DNA of 64,000 nucleotides from Candidatus Rubrimentiphilum sp. (lineage in GTDB: Bacteria; Vulcanimicrobiota; Vulcanimicrobiia; Vulcanimicrobiales; Vulcanimicrobiaceae), in contig DASTDE010000001.1 in the NCBI GenBank assembly GCA_035710515.1, positions 434,001-498,000 of the forward strand, given 5' to 3'. Positions 24,989-33,114 of the stretch are shown in pieces. A program made the translations under genes and the position numbers. How positions within the stretch are numbered: the stretch's first letter is position 1; every line of letters begins with the position of its first letter. Under the pieces are notes generated by a model. That model was given only the letters and a program-made list of their open reading frames with translations, searched no databases and was not told the origin of the DNA.

Positions 24989-26290
24989 TTGGGTAAGCTC
25001 CAGTACGTGAAAGGCGCTTGCGTTGCTGCGGCCTGGGCTTTAATCCTCGGCTTGGCGCCGCAGGGACGGGCAAGCGCGTCTCCCACTGTTGAAATACCTA
25101 ACGCATCGGCGGCGGTTGCGGTGACGCTCCAGCGGATCTATCAACGCGCCTACGACGAAGCGTACAGCCGACACGCGACGATGGAGTCCGACGGCACGAC
25201 GTTTGTTTCGACGGGCGACATCGACGGGGAATGGCTGCGTGATTCGAGCGCCGTGATGACGCCGTACATTGGGCTGGCTGGTACAGATTCGTACGTTCGC
25301 AGCATGCTGCGCGGCGCGATTGCCCGGCAAGCGAAGTACATCCTGATCGATCCCTACGCGAACGCCTTCACGCGAGACTACCAAATCGGCGAGCGCAAGT
25401 TCGAGATGGACTCGCTCCTCTATCCGATTCGTCTGGCGTACGCTTACTGGAAAACGACCGGCGACCGTTCGATCTTCACGCCCGAGCTGCAGCGCGCGAT
25501 CACCAGAGCCGTGCGCACCCTCCGGCTGGAGCAGCATCACACGGCGCGGTCTCACTACCGGCACCAAGAGCTGGCCAACGGCGGCCTCGGCACGCGCGTC
25601 GCCTACACGGGTCTGGTCTGGACCGCGTTCCGTCCGTCCGACGATGCCGCGCGGTATCAATACAACATTCCCGACAACATGTTCGCGGTGGTCGTGCTGC
25701 GGCAGTTGACCGATATCGAAAAGAACGTCTACCACGACAACATGATGGCGCAAGAGGCCTGGGGTCTGGCCGTGCAGATTCGTCTGGGCATCGAGCACTA
25801 TGCGCTGATCAACCAGCCGGGGTTCGGGCGGATCTATGCATACGAGATCGACGGATTCGGCCACGCGAACCTCATGGATGACGCGAACGTCCCCTCACTG
25901 CTTTCGGCGCCGTATTTCGGCTATGTGAGCGCCCACGACCCGGTTTACCAGGCCACGCGCAAGTTCGTCCTTTCGTCGCGCAACCCGTATTACTTCAGCG
26001 GCAAATATGCAGCCGGAATCGGCAGCCCGCATACACCCCACGGGTACATCTGGCCCTTGTCGCTGGTGATGGAGGCGATTACCTCTACCGATCGCACCGA
26101 GATCGATCGCGTGATGGGCTATATTGCGGCTTCAGATACGGGGGATCACCGCTTGCACGAGTCGTTCAATGCCGACTGGCCGGAATCGTATACGCGAGAT
26201 GACTTTGCTTGGCCGAATGCGCTCTTCGCGCAGCTAATGCTCTCGCGCCAGGGCCGTCTGCCGGCTGTACTCGAGTCGCTCGCGCGTTAA
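24989..26290 (+). CDS. Glycoside hydrolase family 125 (exo-alpha-1,6-mannosidase-like), exported
   Basis: A 433-aa (alpha/alpha)6-barrel glycosidase with a signal peptide (VAAAWALILGLAPQGRASA). GH125 signatures: STGDIDGEWLRDSSAVMTPY near residue 75, ERKFEMDSLLYPIRLAYAYW, FRPSDDAARYQYNIPDNMFA near 215, GYIWPLSLVMEAITS and HESFNADWPESYTRDDFAWPN, the last carrying the presumed catalytic Glu. Family enzymes release terminal alpha-1,6-mannose. The start is a TTG at 24989 five bases or so after AAGGTGG; a GTG at 25007 is the alternative. It probably acts in the periplasm or outside the cell. No other glycan genes are adjacent. Confidence 0.9.
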   Translation: MGKLQYVKGACVAAAWALILGLAPQGRASASPTVEIPNASAAVAVTLQRIYQRAYDEAYSRHATMESDGTTFVSTGDIDGEWLRDSSAVMTPYIGLAGTDSYVRSMLRGAIARQAKYILIDPYANAFTRDYQIGERKFEMDSLLYPIRLAYAYWKTTGDRSIFTPELQRAITRAVRTLRLEQHHTARSHYRHQELANGGLGTRVAYTGLVWTAFRPSDDAARYQYNIPDNMFAVVVLRQLTDIEKNVYHDNMMAQEAWGLAVQIRLGIEHYALINQPGFGRIYAYEIDGFGHANLMDDANVPSLLSAPYFGYVSAHDPVYQATRKFVLSSRNPYYFSGKYAAGIGSPHTPHGYIWPLSLVMEAITSTDRTEIDRVMGYIAASDTGDHRLHESFNADWPESYTRDDFAWPNALFAQLMLSRQGRLPAVLESLAR

Positions 26291-26584
26291 GAAGAACCGC
26301 ACGCGCGCGGTTGCGCGGCACACGACGACTTCGTCGGGGTCTTCAAACGTTCGTCCGTCCACATCAACCGTAAAACGTCCTGCACGCAAGCCCGCCAGCG
26401 TCGCGCGCAAACTGCGCGAGAAATGTTCGGCGGGTACGCGCGCGCCGAGCACTTCTCTGACGGCGAGCGAGAGCAGGTGGTACAAACGCAACGGAGTGGC
26501 GGTAGCAAACGCGCTGCAGCCGCTGCGAGCGACTGCGTGGAGATCGACGGGCACGCGCACCGTAATCACGCGCATAATCTTCAC
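26234..26584 (-). CDS. Hypothetical protein, 116 aa
   Basis: Unrecognised. The sequence begins MKIMRVITVRVPVDL and is Arg/Ala-rich with plausible alternating secondary structure (FTVDVDGRTFEDPDEVVVC). It overlaps the 3' end of the GH125 gene by 57 bases in convergent orientation and fills most of the 338-base gap before the next gene. The start may be the ATG at 26575 instead of the GTG. Real-gene status is uncertain. Confidence 0.4.
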   Translation of the reverse strand: MKIMRVITVRVPVDLHAVARSGCSAFATATPLRLYHLLSLAVREVLGARVPAEHFSRSLRATLAGLRAGRFTVDVDGRTFEDPDEVVVCRATARVRFFLTRERLEYSRQTALAREH

Positions 26585-26628
26585 GCAGTTCCGAGGACCT
26601 GCCTGCTTCGGAGGATAATCATTTTAGT

Positions 26629-27402
26629 GTGAATGGCGACGATCTCGGCCGGCGTCGGCGGCTGACTCCGTCTGATTCGCGGCGTTCGTCGGGCGGCGGC
26701 AACGGCTGGCTGATTACGATCGTCGCGGCGATCGTCGTCGTTATCGCCGGCTGGTTTTTAGGCATGGCGCTGGCGCGATTCGCCAACGCGCCAAAGAAAC
26801 AGAATCCCGCGGGGCAAGTCGCGGCGTCGCCGACGGCATCACCGACGCAAGCGCCCACACCGGCGCCGTCGCCCACAAGCTCACCGAGCGCCACACCAAA
26901 ACCAAAAGCTACGGCGACAGCGAAAGCTACGCCGTCCGCATCGCCATCCCCGACGTCGTCGCCGTCACCGCGTCCGACGACTTCGCCAAAACCGCGCGCT
27001 ACGATTACGCCCGCGATTCGCCCGACCGTCGCGCCGACGCCGCCGCGGCGCACGATACCGGTTATTCGGCGCCCCGAGCCGACGCCGGTACGAACGGCCT
27101 CGCCGCCTCCGGTCCGCGCGCCATCAAATGCGGCCGAAGTCGCCGTGCGCTCCTACATCGAAGCGCTGCGCAGCGGCGATCCGCAGACCGCGGCGTCTTA
27201 TTTGGGGAACGGTGCGCCGGACGAAGGCTTTATCGATGCGAATACGCGCATTTTGAGCATGAACTCGGCGCGCGAAGCCGACGGAAGCTATGTGGTCGCG
27301 GTTCAGATGCAGACGACGCGCGGAACGTATCAGGAAACGTTCAACGTCTCATCGACCGCCGACGGCTATAAGATTCTACAGAAGAGCGTTACGAAGCTGT
27401 AG
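26629..27402 (+). CDS. Membrane-anchored protein with Pro/Thr/Ser-rich linker and C-terminal NTF2-like domain
   Basis: A 257-aa protein with a short Arg-rich cytoplasmic N-terminus, one membrane helix (WLITIVAAIVVVIAGWFLGM, residues 27-46), then about 110 residues of low-complexity TPSPSPTSSP-type linker. The globular C-terminal domain (AAEVAVRSYIEALRSGDPQT to the end) resembles small NTF2-like or DUF4878-like domains. The linker would span the periplasm or cell wall. Starts with GTG. Function unknown; no partner in the context. It converges with sufU. Confidence 0.7.
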   Translation: MNGDDLGRRRRLTPSDSRRSSGGGNGWLITIVAAIVVVIAGWFLGMALARFANAPKKQNPAGQVAASPTASPTQAPTPAPSPTSSPSATPKPKATATAKATPSASPSPTSSPSPRPTTSPKPRATITPAIRPTVAPTPPRRTIPVIRRPEPTPVRTASPPPVRAPSNAAEVAVRSYIEALRSGDPQTAASYLGNGAPDEGFIDANTRILSMNSAREADGSYVVAVQMQTTRGTYQETFNVSSTADGYKILQKSVTKL

Positions 27403-27795
27403 TTAGTTTTCGTCCGGCCAGGCGGCCAATTCGCCAATCGCGGCACTCTTTAAGACCTTCAATCCCAACATCGCACACTTCATGCGCGTCGGGCTGATGC
27501 CGATGCCGACATTTTCCAGCACGGCTTCCTTTGGAAGCTTGGCGATCTCCGACAACGATTTGCCTTTGATGGATTCGGTCAGCATGGACGCTGAGGCTTG
27601 GCTGATCGCGCAGCCCTTGCCCGAGAACTTTACGTCGTCCACCAGGCCGCGGTTGTTCAGTTTGAGTTCCATGCGGATTTGATCGCCGCAGAGCGGGTTG
27701 AGATCTTCGGCCGATGCGTCCACGCGATCGAGCTTGCCGAAATTGCGCGGATTCCGGTAGTGGTCGAGGATATAGTCGCGGTAGAAGTCGTCCAA
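27403..27795 (-). CDS. sufU: Fe-S cluster assembly sulfur-transfer protein SufU
   Basis: A 130-aa SufU-type protein that accepts sulfur from SufS. Zinc/active-site residues are in place: NPLCGDQ near residue 40 (Cys and Asp), the SufU-specific insertion after GKGCAISQASASMLTES, and a C-terminal Cys in RMKCAMLGLKVLK. The start is a TTG at 27795, two bases after the sufS stop and without a clear ribosome-binding site, indicating coupling to sufS. Last gene of the leftward SUF run. Confidence 0.92.
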   Translation of the reverse strand: MDDFYRDYILDHYRNPRNFGKLDRVDASAEDLNPLCGDQIRMELKLNNRGLVDDVKFSGKGCAISQASASMLTESIKGKSLSEIAKLPKEAVLENVGIGISPTRMKCAMLGLKVLKSAAIGELAAWPDEN

Positions 27796-27797
27796 GA

Positions 27798-29039
27798 TTA
27801 AATCTTGAAGACGTTGGCGGCTTTTTCGATGCCGGCGACCAATGCGTCGACATCCGCCTCGGTGTTGTAGATGTAGAACGAGGCGCGCGCCGTCGCCGGC
27901 CAGCCCATCTTTTCCATGAGCGGCATCGTGCAGTGGTGTCCGGCGCGGATGGCGACGCCCTCGGTATCGAGGATCGAGGCGAGATCGTGCGGATGCACGT
28001 CGCCGAAATTGAACGAGATGACATCGCCGATGCGATCGGGATCCTGCGGGCCGTAGATCGTCAAGCCGCGTGACTCGAGCGTGTGCAGGCGATCCAAAGC
28101 GTAGGCGACCAGGCCGCGCTCGTGGTCGCGCACCCAGTCCATACCGATGCCTTTGAGATAGCCGAGGGCCGCCGCAAAAGCGATCGCGTCCGCGACGTTG
28201 CTCGTACCGGCTTCGAACTTCCATGGCAGATCGTTGAACGTTGACTTGGCATACTCGACTTTGCGAATCATGTCGCCGCCGGTCAAAAACGGCGGCATGG
28301 CTTCGAGCACCTCGCGCTTGCCGTAGAGCACGCCGATGCCTGTCGGCCCGCACATCTTGTGTGCGCTTAAGGCGTAGAAGTCAGCATCAAGCGCTTTGAA
28401 GTCGACGGGCATGTTCGGCGCAGCCTGCGCGCCGTCAACCATCACGAGTGCTCCGGCGGCATGCGCGCGCGGAATGATGATGTCCAGCGGGGCGATCGTA
28501 CCGAGCGAATTGCTGACCTGCGAAAGGGCGACGAGTTTGCAGCCGTCGAGCAGCGCGTCGAGATCGTCGAGCACGTGCAGGCCGCGGTCGTCGACCGGAA
28601 TGAACCGCAACTCGGCTCCGGTTTTTTCCGCGAGGAGCTGCCACGGCACGAGGTTCGAATGATGTTCGAGTTGCGTCACCAGAATCGCGTCGCCGCGCTT
28701 GATATTGGTGAGTCCCCAAGAGTGCGACACGAGATTGATGGCTTCGGTCGTGTTGCGGGTCCAGATAATCTCTTGCGTTCGCGCGTTGAAGAATGAAGCG
28801 ACGGTCTCGCGCGCCTTCTCGAACTCCGCGGTCGCCCGTTCGGCAATTTCGTAGACGCCGCGGTGAATGTTGGCGTTGTATTGCGAGTAGTACTCGACCA
28901 GCGCATCGATGACGACTTGCGGCTTCTGCGAGGTCGCGGCCGAGTCAAGGTAGACCAGCCGTTTGCCGCGCGACGTGGGGCGCTGCAGGATCGGGAAGTC
29001 GGCAATGATGCGATCGACTTTGGGATCGGCGGCGATCAT
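27798..29039 (-). CDS. sufS: Cysteine desulfurase SufS
   Basis: Pyridoxal-phosphate enzyme (group II desulfurase, 413 aa) that takes sulfur from cysteine for Fe-S clusters. The PLP Lys is in YALSAHKMCGPTGIGVLYGK (His-Lys motif near residue 229), and the catalytic Cys in RAGHHCTMPLM near 366; LDSAATSQKP at the N-terminus is typical of SufS. Starts with an ATG that overlaps the stop of the sufD gene by four bases. SufU as the partner (instead of SufE) fits the next gene. Confidence 0.96.
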   Translation of the reverse strand: MIAADPKVDRIIADFPILQRPTSRGKRLVYLDSAATSQKPQVVIDALVEYYSQYNANIHRGVYEIAERATAEFEKARETVASFFNARTQEIIWTRNTTEAINLVSHSWGLTNIKRGDAILVTQLEHHSNLVPWQLLAEKTGAELRFIPVDDRGLHVLDDLDALLDGCKLVALSQVSNSLGTIAPLDIIIPRAHAAGALVMVDGAQAAPNMPVDFKALDADFYALSAHKMCGPTGIGVLYGKREVLEAMPPFLTGGDMIRKVEYAKSTFNDLPWKFEAGTSNVADAIAFAAALGYLKGIGMDWVRDHERGLVAYALDRLHTLESRGLTIYGPQDPDRIGDVISFNFGDVHPHDLASILDTEGVAIRAGHHCTMPLMEKMGWPATARASFYIYNTEADVDALVAGIEKAANVFKI

Positions 29040-30211
29040 GCGATCTTCGCTTCCAACGCAGCGCGCAAGCGATCGCGCAGCGCAGTCGTCGGGAAGCGCT
29101 CCAGCACGGGCTCGAAGAATCCGAGCGCAACCATCTTTTCGGCCGCATCGCGGGCGATGCCGCGGCTTTCCATATAGAAGATCACGTTCTCGTCGAGCGC
29201 GCCGATCGTGGCACCGTGAAATGCTTTGACGTCGTTGGCGCCGATCTCGAGCGCCGGCACGGAGTCGATGTGCGCTTTGCGGGAGAGCAGCAGCGCGTCG
29301 TCGCGCAGCGAAGCCGCGGTGCCCTGAGCGTGCGGCGCGATGCGAATGTTGCCGACGTAACGTCCTTGCCCGCGGCCCGTGGCGGCCGATTTAATCAGCG
29401 TCTCGGATTGCGATTCGCCGACGTTATGCCGGATCGTCGAAACGAGATCGACGTGCTGGTCGCCGCTGGGGAAGAAGAAACCGTTGAATTGCGCTTGGAC
29501 GCCGGGGTTGTCGATCAGCACGTCCACCGATGTAACGGCAAGCGCCGAGCCGAGCTCGGCCACGCACCAGGTTACGGATGCATCTTTGCCCGGCGCTGCA
29601 ACTCGCGTGAAGATGGATTGTGCGTCCGGCGGCAGCGTCTGCTCGGCGGCATACGTGACCGAAGCGTTCTCCGCGCACACGATCTCGGCAATGCCGCAGA
29701 CGGCTGCGCGCTCCTGGCCTTCGATCCGTTCGATGATGGTGCAGTGCGAGCCGCGTTCGAGCAGCACGAGCGTACACGGAAAGAGCGCACCGTCTTGGGT
29801 TGCGTACGTGACTTCGATGGGCTCGTCAACGGCGAGATCGGCCGGAATATAAATGAAGGCGCCGGCATTGCACAGCGCGGCAGCCAGCGCTGCAAACTTG
29901 GAGTTCAACGCGCCTACCGCGCTTCCAAAAGCGCGCGAAAAGAGCTGCGGATGTTTTTGCGCCGCAGTCGCGAGATCGCAGGCGATGACGCCGGGCTTTC
30001 CGGGGTCGCTAATGCGCGGGCTGGACGGCGCCGCGATGGCCTGCGCTGAGAAATCCAGCGCGTCGAGATCGATCTTCCAGAATTGTCCCGGACGCTCGCG
30101 CCCGGAGCGCAGTTCGAAAGCCCGATCCAGCAGCTCTTGCCGGCGGGCGTGACTTAAAATCGATTCGTCGAGGTTCTTCGGCACCGCGAGGCGCTCGAGC
30201 GTGCTAGGCAA
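29036..30211 (-). CDS. sufD: Fe-S cluster assembly scaffold subunit SufD
   Basis: A 391-aa beta-helix protein of the SufB/SufD family. The C-terminal signature is SufD-like (VKAFHGATIGALDENVIFYMESRGI and ALGFFEPVLERF); the N-terminal helical region has RRQELLDRAFELR. It partners SufC. Its start is a TTG eight bases inside the sufC 3' end. No sufB gene exists in this operon or elsewhere in the window, although SufB normally carries the scaffold cluster. Confidence 0.9.
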   Translation of the reverse strand: MPSTLERLAVPKNLDESILSHARRQELLDRAFELRSGRERPGQFWKIDLDALDFSAQAIAAPSSPRISDPGKPGVIACDLATAAQKHPQLFSRAFGSAVGALNSKFAALAAALCNAGAFIYIPADLAVDEPIEVTYATQDGALFPCTLVLLERGSHCTIIERIEGQERAAVCGIAEIVCAENASVTYAAEQTLPPDAQSIFTRVAAPGKDASVTWCVAELGSALAVTSVDVLIDNPGVQAQFNGFFFPSGDQHVDLVSTIRHNVGESQSETLIKSAATGRGQGRYVGNIRIAPHAQGTAASLRDDALLLSRKAHIDSVPALEIGANDVKAFHGATIGALDENVIFYMESRGIARDAAEKMVALGFFEPVLERFPTTALRDRLRAALEAKIA

Positions 30212-30974
30212 TCTGCGCGATCTCCTCGCGAATGGTGTCGTAGCCTTCGCGCTCGATGCGCTGCGCCAGTTCCGCGTCGCCTTCCTTGACGATGCGGCCG
30301 TCGATCATAATGTGCACGACGTCGGCTTTGACGTATTGCAAGATGCGCGGATAGTGCGTGATGATGAGAAAACCCATGTCCTTGCTTTGCTCGCTGGCGC
30401 GCATGGCGTTCACCGACTCGCCGACCGCGCGCAGCGCGTCCACGTCGAGTCCGGAATCGGTTTCATCCAGGACCGCATATTTGGGCGAAAGCATCGCGAG
30501 CTGCAGCATCTCGAGGCGCTTTTTCTCACCGCCGGAAAAACCGTCGTTCAGGTAGCGGCCCATAAAACTCGGATCCATGTCGAGCAGATCCATTTTTTCC
30601 AGCAGCAATGCGCGGAATTTGGCGGGCGGGAGATCGCCCGGATGCAGCGCCTGTCGCGCCGCGAACAAAAAGTTTGCGACCTTCACGCCTGGGATCGCGG
30701 CCGGATATTGGAACGAAAGAAAGAGGCCGGCTTTGGCGCGTTTGTCGGGCGGGAGCGCCAGCATGTCAGTGCCGTCCAGCGTGACGGAACCGCTTTCAAC
30801 TTTAAAGCCTGGGTGGCCGGTCAGCGAGAAGGCGAGCGTTGACTTGCCGCTGCCATTCGGACCCATGAGCGCGTGCACGCGGCCGGGTTCGACCGTCAGG
30901 TCGATGCCTTTGAGAATGTTTGTGCCGCCCGCACTGGCGCGCAGCTGGTGAATACGTAGGCCCCGCTCGGACAC
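30204..30974 (-). CDS. sufC: Fe-S cluster assembly ATPase SufC
   Basis: A 256-aa ABC-type ATPase of the SUF system. Walker A LMGPNGSGKSTLAFSLTGHP, signature FSGGEKKRLEMLQLA, Walker B YAVLDETDSGLD, and a downstream switch His in FLIITHYPRIL are all present. First gene of the leftward operon sufCDSU, with a good sigma70-type promoter at 31029-31057 and the sufR gene divergent. Starts with GTG. Confidence 0.96.
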   Translation of the reverse strand: MSERGLRIHQLRASAGGTNILKGIDLTVEPGRVHALMGPNGSGKSTLAFSLTGHPGFKVESGSVTLDGTDMLALPPDKRAKAGLFLSFQYPAAIPGVKVANFLFAARQALHPGDLPPAKFRALLLEKMDLLDMDPSFMGRYLNDGFSGGEKKRLEMLQLAMLSPKYAVLDETDSGLDVDALRAVGESVNAMRASEQSKDMGFLIITHYPRILQYVKADVVHIMIDGRIVKEGDAELAQRIEREGYDTIREEIAQIA

Positions 30975-31028
30975 GCTCGGCTCCTTATGTAGTAAATCCG
31001 GAAATGCGGCCCAAATGCCGCCTTTACA

Positions 31029-31057
31029 ATCCTACGGGCCGAGGTAGGGAAAGTCAA
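31029..31057 (-). promoter_or_regulatory. Sigma70-type promoter for sufCDSU
   Basis: On the minus strand TTGACT (31052-31057) and TAGGAT (31029-31034) are separated by 17 bases. The predicted transcript would begin near 31022, about 48 bases before sufC. Confidence 0.65.
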
Positions 31058-31071
31058 GGAAAACCTGGACT
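31052..31071. promoter_or_regulatory. Candidate SufR operator between divergent promoters
   Basis: Inverted repeat AGTCAAGG-AAAA-CCTGGACT with seven of eight positions complementary. It exactly bridges the two -35 elements, so one bound dimer could block both promoters. SufR is encoded next door. The sequence is not the CAAC-N6-GTTG described for a cyanobacterial SufR. Confidence 0.5.
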
Positions 31072-31094
31072 ATCTGCGTATTTCGTGCTAGCAT
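31066..31094 (+). promoter_or_regulatory. Sigma70-type promoter for sufR
   Basis: TGGACT (31066-31071) and TAGCAT (31089-31094) separated by 17 bases. The predicted start near 31101 is only about six bases before the ATG at 31107, so the message could be nearly leaderless. Confidence 0.5.
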
Positions 31095-31106
31095 TCGAGG
31101 CAGAAT

Positions 31107-31733
31107 ATGCAGGCCGACCGCTTCTTTCAGACCCCTCGCGGGCGCATCGTTGAAGAACTGCGCCGGAGCAAATCCGCCTCTGCCGTCGATTTGGCCAAAG
31201 TCTTCGGACTGTCGCCCAATGCGATCCGGCAGCAGCTGGTCGTGCTCGAACGCGACGGCCTGGTCGTCGAGCAATCCGTGCGGCGCGGCCCGACCAAGCC
31301 GACGCACGAGTTTTCACTGACCCCTGAAGGCGAAAAACTTTTCCCGCATCACTACGACAAGATGCTCGGCGCGGTTTTACGCGAGGTGCGCGCCCAATAT
31401 GGCGAGAGCGGCGTGGCGGCGGTCTTTGACGGCATCTCCAAGCGTACGGTCGCCAAAGCGCGTGCGCGCGTGACGGCTAGCGACACCGAGGGCAAACTCG
31501 GCCAACTGACTGAGGTTCTGCGCGAAGGCGGCGTGGTCGCGGACTACAATCTGATCGACGGCGGATTCGAACTGCACGAGCACAATTGCCCGTACTCGGC
31601 CGTCGCCAAGGACAATCCGGAGGTCTGCTCGGTGATTCACCAGGTGCTCGAGCAAACGATCGGCGGGACGCACGTCCAGACCGAGTCCCTTGCAACCGGC
31701 GGCAGCGAATGTAAGTTTGAGCTGAAGGCATGA
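31107..31733 (+). CDS. sufR: SufR-type Fe-S cluster-sensing transcriptional regulator
   Basis: A 208-aa winged-helix regulator. DNA-binding domain at residues 8-60 (RIVEELRRSKSASAVDLAKV, LSPNAIRQQLVVLERDGLV), then a helical linker and a C-terminal cluster-binding region with three cysteines: EHNCPYSAVAKDNPEVCSVI and GGSECKFEL. This spacing resembles SufR, which holds a 4Fe-4S cluster and represses the suf genes when clusters are sufficient. It diverges from sufCDSU across 132 bases holding two promoters and an inverted repeat, and overlaps the following scaffold gene by four bases (ATGA). Confidence 0.88.
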   Translation: MQADRFFQTPRGRIVEELRRSKSASAVDLAKVFGLSPNAIRQQLVVLERDGLVVEQSVRRGPTKPTHEFSLTPEGEKLFPHHYDKMLGAVLREVRAQYGESGVAAVFDGISKRTVAKARARVTASDTEGKLGQLTEVLREGGVVADYNLIDGGFELHEHNCPYSAVAKDNPEVCSVIHQVLEQTIGGTHVQTESLATGGSECKFELKA

Positions 31734-32224
31734 ATTTTCCAAAATTTCAGCAGCTGGTCGAAGAGCGCACCGGATTCCGCACGATGGAGAACCCCACCGC
31801 CAGCGGTGAGTACTTCAGTGACTCCTGCGGCGACATGTACAATTTCTTTCTGAAGGTCGGCCCGGGTGCGGTGATCGAGGACATGTCGTACTTCACGACC
31901 GGATGCGGTTTTGGTACGGCCACCTGCAGCATCGTCGTCGATCTTGCCAAAGGCAAGACGATCGAGGAAGCCGCTGCATTAAAGGAAGCCGACGTCGAAC
32001 GCGCCCTTGACGGCTATCCGGAGAAGAAGAAAGACTACCCGCAACGCGCGCTTGAAGCGCTGCACGTTGCGATTGACGACTACAAGGCGAAGGTCGCCTC
32101 AGGAGCTGTTCCCGATTACGGCGCGATGCCCGCGCCCGAGCGTCCGGTTCAGCCCGTTGCGGAAACGGTGCCGACGCCGGCCAAACCGTCCGACGACGGC
32201 AAGCTCCTAATCAAACTGCACTAA
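31730..32224 (+). CDS. NifU/IscU-like Fe-S cluster scaffold protein
   Basis: A 164-aa protein with a NifU-N fold: YFSDSCGDMYNFFLKV (first Cys, near residue 34) and FTTGCGFGTATCSIVVDLAKG (second Cys near 60 and an additional one four codons later). The third ligand Cys, normally in an HCS segment before the final helix, is replaced (KDYPQRALEALHVAI), so coordination differs from IscU. The C-terminal 40 residues are a Pro-rich tail ending KLLIKLH. Co-translated with sufR, so it likely works with this SUF set. Confidence 0.85.
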   Translation: MNFPKFQQLVEERTGFRTMENPTASGEYFSDSCGDMYNFFLKVGPGAVIEDMSYFTTGCGFGTATCSIVVDLAKGKTIEEAAALKEADVERALDGYPEKKKDYPQRALEALHVAIDDYKAKVASGAVPDYGAMPAPERPVQPVAETVPTPAKPSDDGKLLIKLH

Positions 32225-32240
32225 GCGCGATGAGCGCTTA
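32222..32240. repeat. Inverted repeat spanning two convergent stop codons
   Basis: TAAGCGC-GATGA-GCGCTTA: each arm contains the stop codon of one of the two convergent genes (TAA at 32222-32224 on plus, TAA at 32238-32240 on minus). There is no T run, so it would be a weak bidirectional terminator at best. Confidence 0.4.
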
Positions 32241-33095
32241 ATCCCCGAACGTAGCCCAAAAAAGATATATGCCTGGTACCGGTTTACAGTAGGCCGTACC
32301 GGCTTTGTAGGTAGATTTTTTCGCAGCCGTCAGGGTGGCGTCGTCGAATTGCTTTTGACCGGATGGCGCCCAAACCCAGGCGTCTTTTAGAAGTCCGTCC
32401 GCGCCAATTGCGACGATAATGCCGGTGTCGCCGCCCGCACCTTCGGCCGCCAGGATGCCCGTATATGTCGGCCCCACCTCGTGCGTTACGGTCGCATCCG
32501 AAAACGGGTGCGCGCACTCTGGGTGTGGCACCGCGACCGCTTGTTGTGCATCAATGACTACAGATTCGCGCGCCGGCTGAGCGTTGAGACGGTCTTCCTC
32601 GTAGAGTTTGATGTAGTCATCGCCGCGCAGCCCAGCCCTGACGTCACCGTTCGGATCTGGAGAGCAATCCACGGGCCCTTGTGCGCTCCACCCGAAGCTG
32701 TCCCCAACGGAGAGCGCACTCGAGATCCATGCGTGATTTACGCGGACCGGCTTTGGAAATCGCACGTAGGTAGCCGGCGAAACCCACTCCGGGTCGACGA
32801 AACCGTTTGACGGGCCATTATAGTGACGGTCGCGTTCAGTTAGCGTGATTGGAGGAACGAGGATTTTGAACCAGCCGGCATCTGTGTCGAAGGTAATCGT
32901 CGCGTCTACCGTTCGCGGCCCGAGGGCAACGAGCTCAAACCCATACATCGCCGCAGCCCGTTTTGCCGGACCTTCACCAACTGCCTCGATCCTTAATGAA
33001 GCAGGACAAAACTCTACGCGCGCCTCGGCCCGCGCAATGAATCCTATAAGAACGAATACTGATGTTGCCGCTAACAGTACGAGCCATTTCCTCAC
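32238..33095 (-). CDS. Secreted TonB C-terminal-domain-like protein, four-cysteine family
   Basis: A 285-aa exported protein, signal peptide residues 1-25 ending near ARAEAR, then VEFCPASL. Shared family motifs: VALGPRTVDATITFDTDAGW, PPITLTERDRHYN, VRFPKPVRVNHAW, the central VDCSPDP, CAHPFSDATV, and the TonB-C-like end (GADGLLKDAWVWAPSG, AKKSTYKAGTAYCKPVPGIY). Four conserved cysteines. Third of three tandem paralogues after thpR. Export and a TonB-like wing without an anchor suggest a periplasmic binding role; function unknown. Confidence 0.8.
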   Translation of the reverse strand: MRKWLVLLAATSVFVLIGFIARAEARVEFCPASLRIEAVGEGPAKRAAAMYGFELVALGPRTVDATITFDTDAGWFKILVPPITLTERDRHYNGPSNGFVDPEWVSPATYVRFPKPVRVNHAWISSALSVGDSFGWSAQGPVDCSPDPNGDVRAGLRGDDYIKLYEEDRLNAQPARESVVIDAQQAVAVPHPECAHPFSDATVTHEVGPTYTGILAAEGAGGDTGIIVAIGADGLLKDAWVWAPSGQKQFDDATLTAAKKSTYKAGTAYCKPVPGIYLFWATFGD

Positions 33096-33114
33096 CCCAA
33101 TTAGCTCGCCGCCG

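Noticed and set aside
26820-27120. Low-complexity Pro/Thr/Ser coding repeats as an assembly artefact
   Set aside because: They sit in frame between a membrane helix and a folded C-terminal domain, and comparable linkers occur in other exported proteins of the window, so they read as real spacers.
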